Positions 62,535 through 64,000 of a DNA stretch of 64,000 nucleotides are shown here, one piece after another. The position numbers and the translations under genes were made by a program. This DNA is from Pseudarthrobacter chlorophenolicus A6 (GTDB lineage Bacteria; Actinomycetota; Actinomycetes; Actinomycetales; Micrococcaceae). The first letter of the stretch is position 1; each line of letters begins with the position of its first letter. The notes beneath the pieces are model-generated. The model saw nothing but the letters and a program-made list of their open reading frames with translations, did not search any database and was not told the DNA's origin. The DNA lies in contig NC_011886.1 in the NCBI RefSeq assembly GCF_000022025.1, positions 4,071,209-4,135,208 of the forward strand, given 5' to 3'.

Positions 62535-63353
62535 TCATTGCCGGCGACTCAGAACCTGCAAGACCTGCGACACCATGGCAGCGGGATGGAACACCACATC
62601 CGAGTAGTAATACCGCAGGGCCGTATATCCCTGGCGAATGGATTCATTGTTGCGCCGATGGTCCTTCTGAACCTGTTTCCACTCAGCGTGGTGCCGGCCG
62701 TCCAGTTCCACCACCAGCCAGCCATCCAGCAGCAGGTCAACGTATCCCACCCGCTCCAGATAGACCTGGGTTTCAACCCGGATGCCGGCCCGCCGGAAAT
62801 ACGTCCGGGCCAGAGTTTCCAGCAGTGAGTCGGCTCCCGTGTCCACCCACTCCAAGACTGCTCTCGCCTTACCGTTTCGCTTCCCCGGCAAACGCTGGAG
62901 CAGGAACTCAAGGGTCATGTCACCGCGGTTCACTGCGCACTCCACCATGACCAGGGACTCGGCAAACGGTAAGCACCGCAAGGCGTGGATCAGCACGTCG
63001 GCCAGCGCTGCCACCGGCTGATAAGACGCCGGTGGCAGGAGCAGCCCTGCGTGGTGAACAGCTCCGCCGGAGACAGACTCCCGGCGACGGTGATAGACGT
63101 GGCGCAGCCCATCCGTGGGCAGTGTCCACAGACCGTAGGCCGCAGCAGCACTTGAACAGGTCAAGACCTCGCGGTTCCGCAGTGCGGCCACTAGATGCGG
63201 AGAGGCGGTTGGCAGCGCATACAGTCCGCGGTCGGGCTGTACCAGCCCTGCCCGGACGGCCCGGCGGAGGGAAGCGTCGTTTACCCCCAACCTTGCCAGT
63301 GCGGGCCTTCGGGCTGCCCCTCCGCAAATTTCCAGCGCCTTGTGCACGTCCAT
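62535..63353 (-). CDS. AbiEi-type winged-helix plus DUF559/Vsr-like nuclease-fold protein
   Basis: 272 aa from ATG 63353; the frame opens at 63413 with a TTG. N-terminal wHTH-like region (RPALARLGVNDASLRRAVRA, RGLYALPTASPHLVAAL) resembles the AbiEi antitoxin DNA-binding domain. The C-terminal VGYVDLLLDGWLVVELDGRH with a preceding Glu follows the PD-(D/E)xK/DUF559 core (the usual ExK reads ELD here). No AbiEii toxin gene is next to it, so it is a solitary type. A defence or regulatory role is possible but unproven. Confidence 0.7.
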   Translation of the reverse strand: MDVHKALEICGGAARRPALARLGVNDASLRRAVRAGLVQPDRGLYALPTASPHLVAALRNREVLTCSSAAAAYGLWTLPTDGLRHVYHRRRESVSGGAVHHAGLLLPPASYQPVAALADVLIHALRCLPFAESLVMVECAVNRGDMTLEFLLQRLPGKRNGKARAVLEWVDTGADSLLETLARTYFRRAGIRVETQVYLERVGYVDLLLDGWLVVELDGRHHAEWKQVQKDHRRNNESIRQGYTALRYYYSDVVFHPAAMVSQVLQVLSRRQ

Positions 63354-63513
63354 GCGGCCATGCTGGCTCTCCCCCAACCATCCATGCAGCTCCCGGCGGG
63401 CGTATGTGGACAACGGTGCGCGTTGGACCGCGTCACGGACAGCATGCTTTTGCGCCCTACACCTGCTGCAATCCCCGGAATTCCGCGGGAGATACGTTCC
63501 CGTGGACGCAAAA

Positions 63514-63551
63514 GGCTGCCGCCCGTGACGGTGGCGTCACGGGCGGCAGCC
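63514..63551. terminator. intrinsic terminator for the minus-strand end gene
   Basis: A perfect 16-bp stem GGCTGCCGCCCGTGAC with its complement and a 6-nt loop. On the minus strand it is followed by TTTTGCG, so it ends the partial gene on the right. Confidence 0.88.
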
Positions 63552-63576
63552 TGGAACTACGTGCGGCGGCGGCGCG

Positions 63577-64000
63577 TCAGTCCATTCCGCGGAGGTCCAG
63601 GACCAGTTCGGTGTCGCCGTCGGCCTGCAGCAGCACCGGGATGCCCCAGTCCTGCTGGTACAGGTGGCAGGCGGCGTGGTCCGGGATCTCGCCGTCCTCG
63701 GTCTCCGGCCCGTCGCAGGCTGCGGCACGGGCGGTAATGTGGAGCACTCCCTCGGGAACGTCCGGGGACAGCTCCAGCGTCCGCAGCAGCCCCACGGAGG
63801 TTCCGCCGCCGGACACCAGCAGCTCCGGCGGGGTGGAGGAGATCTTCAGCTGGGTGGGGTCGCCCCAGCGGTCGTCGAGCTTCTGCCCGGTGGGGGCGGT
63901 GAAGCGGACGGCCAATTCCAGCGGGCCGGGCGCCACGGGGCTCTTGGGACGCTGTGTCTGCGACGCGCCCTCGTCCACCTGCTGGGCTTCCTTGGGAATG
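63577..64000 (-). CDS. C-terminal part of a probable NHL-domain thioredoxin-family protein, 5' partial
   Basis: The frame runs off the right edge (about 141 residues seen, no start in view). The visible part is beta-rich with KISSTPPELLVSGG and CHLYQQDWGIPVLLQ, then LVLDLRGMD at the end. That pattern resembles the C-terminal domain of NHLRC2-like thioredoxin/NHL-repeat proteins of actinobacteria. The thioredoxin and NHL parts would be outside the window. The call is by memory of the C-terminal domain, so medium confidence. Confidence 0.5.
   Translation of the reverse strand, partial: IPKEAQQVDEGASQTQRPKSPVAPGPLELAVRFTAPTGQKLDDRWGDPTQLKISSTPPELLVSGGGTSVGLLRTLELSPDVPEGVLHITARAAACDGPETEDGEIPDHAACHLYQQDWGIPVLLQADGDTELVLDLRGMD

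Overview
The window looks like chromosomal DNA of a high-GC actinobacterium. Gene content and protein style (bifunctional Dcd, RHH-less PutA, OtsB-GH15 fusion, N5-(carboxyethyl)ornithine synthase, GbcAB, frequent GTG starts, ATGA/GTGA start-stop overlaps) point to Micrococcaceae, most probably Arthrobacter sensu lato (for example Pseudarthrobacter). That placement is recognition from memory, not a database result. I see no insertion sequence, prophage, CRISPR array, rRNA or origin. One tRNA (Gly-CCC, 4839-4912) is present. Genes run off both ends: a KhtT-like subunit on the left and a probable NHL-repeat/thioredoxin-family protein on the right.

Layout. 1-10 kb: KhtT/KhtU-type K+/H+ antiporter, dcd, a secreted CAP + FG-GAP protein, a SRPBCC protein, tRNA-Gly, a 46-aa lysine-rich protein overlapping a carboxyethylornithine synthase, an M20 amidohydrolase, and a divergent MFS/LysR pair with a T-N11-A box. 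10-20 kb: zinc-ribbon protein, putA, an APC permease and a LysR gene (putA and the permease share an upstream element), then panD, an AEC transporter and a SolA/sarcosine-oxidase-like flavoprotein. 20-27 kb: DHA2 efflux pump, trehalose-phosphatase-like/GH15 fusion with a broken phosphatase motif, LLM oxidoreductase, aldo/keto reductase, DJ-1/PfpI protein. 27-28 kb: an orphan amino-acid-type solute-binding lipoprotein between two hairpins.

28.3-38.8 kb is a choline and glycine-betaine catabolic block: TetR (BetI-like), betB, betA, an APC permease, then gbcA, gbcB and fdhA. It covers choline to betaine aldehyde to glycine betaine to dimethylglycine, with oxidation of the released formaldehyde. 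A 39-bp nested palindrome before betB is the probable TetR operator, and two near-identical hairpins end the two halves of the block.

38.9-48.9 kb is a LacI-associated catabolic island: two SDRs, two xylose-isomerase-like TIM barrels, two Gfo/Idh/MocA dehydrogenases, a VOC protein, a KHG/KDPG-type aldolase, a small P-loop kinase-like protein, an MHS-type transporter and a LacI regulator. Five copies of a LacI-type operator (TGAGATCGRTTGCW) lie in two intergenic regions. I cannot name the substrate; this is one of the two best candidates for an undescribed system.

49.1-59.4 kb is the second candidate: a seven-gene operon (amino-acid-type ABC importer, three LLM/NtaA-type flavin monooxygenases, DUF1684 protein) divergent from a 654-aa FAD/NAD(P)-binding protein and an overlapping GNAT acetyltransferase. 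The composition resembles organosulfur or S-alkyl-cysteine salvage operons of Bacillus without matching them. 59.4-64 kb holds a HerA-like/DUF853 ATPase, a membrane-anchored protein of unknown function, an AbiEi/DUF559-like protein and the partial right-hand gene.
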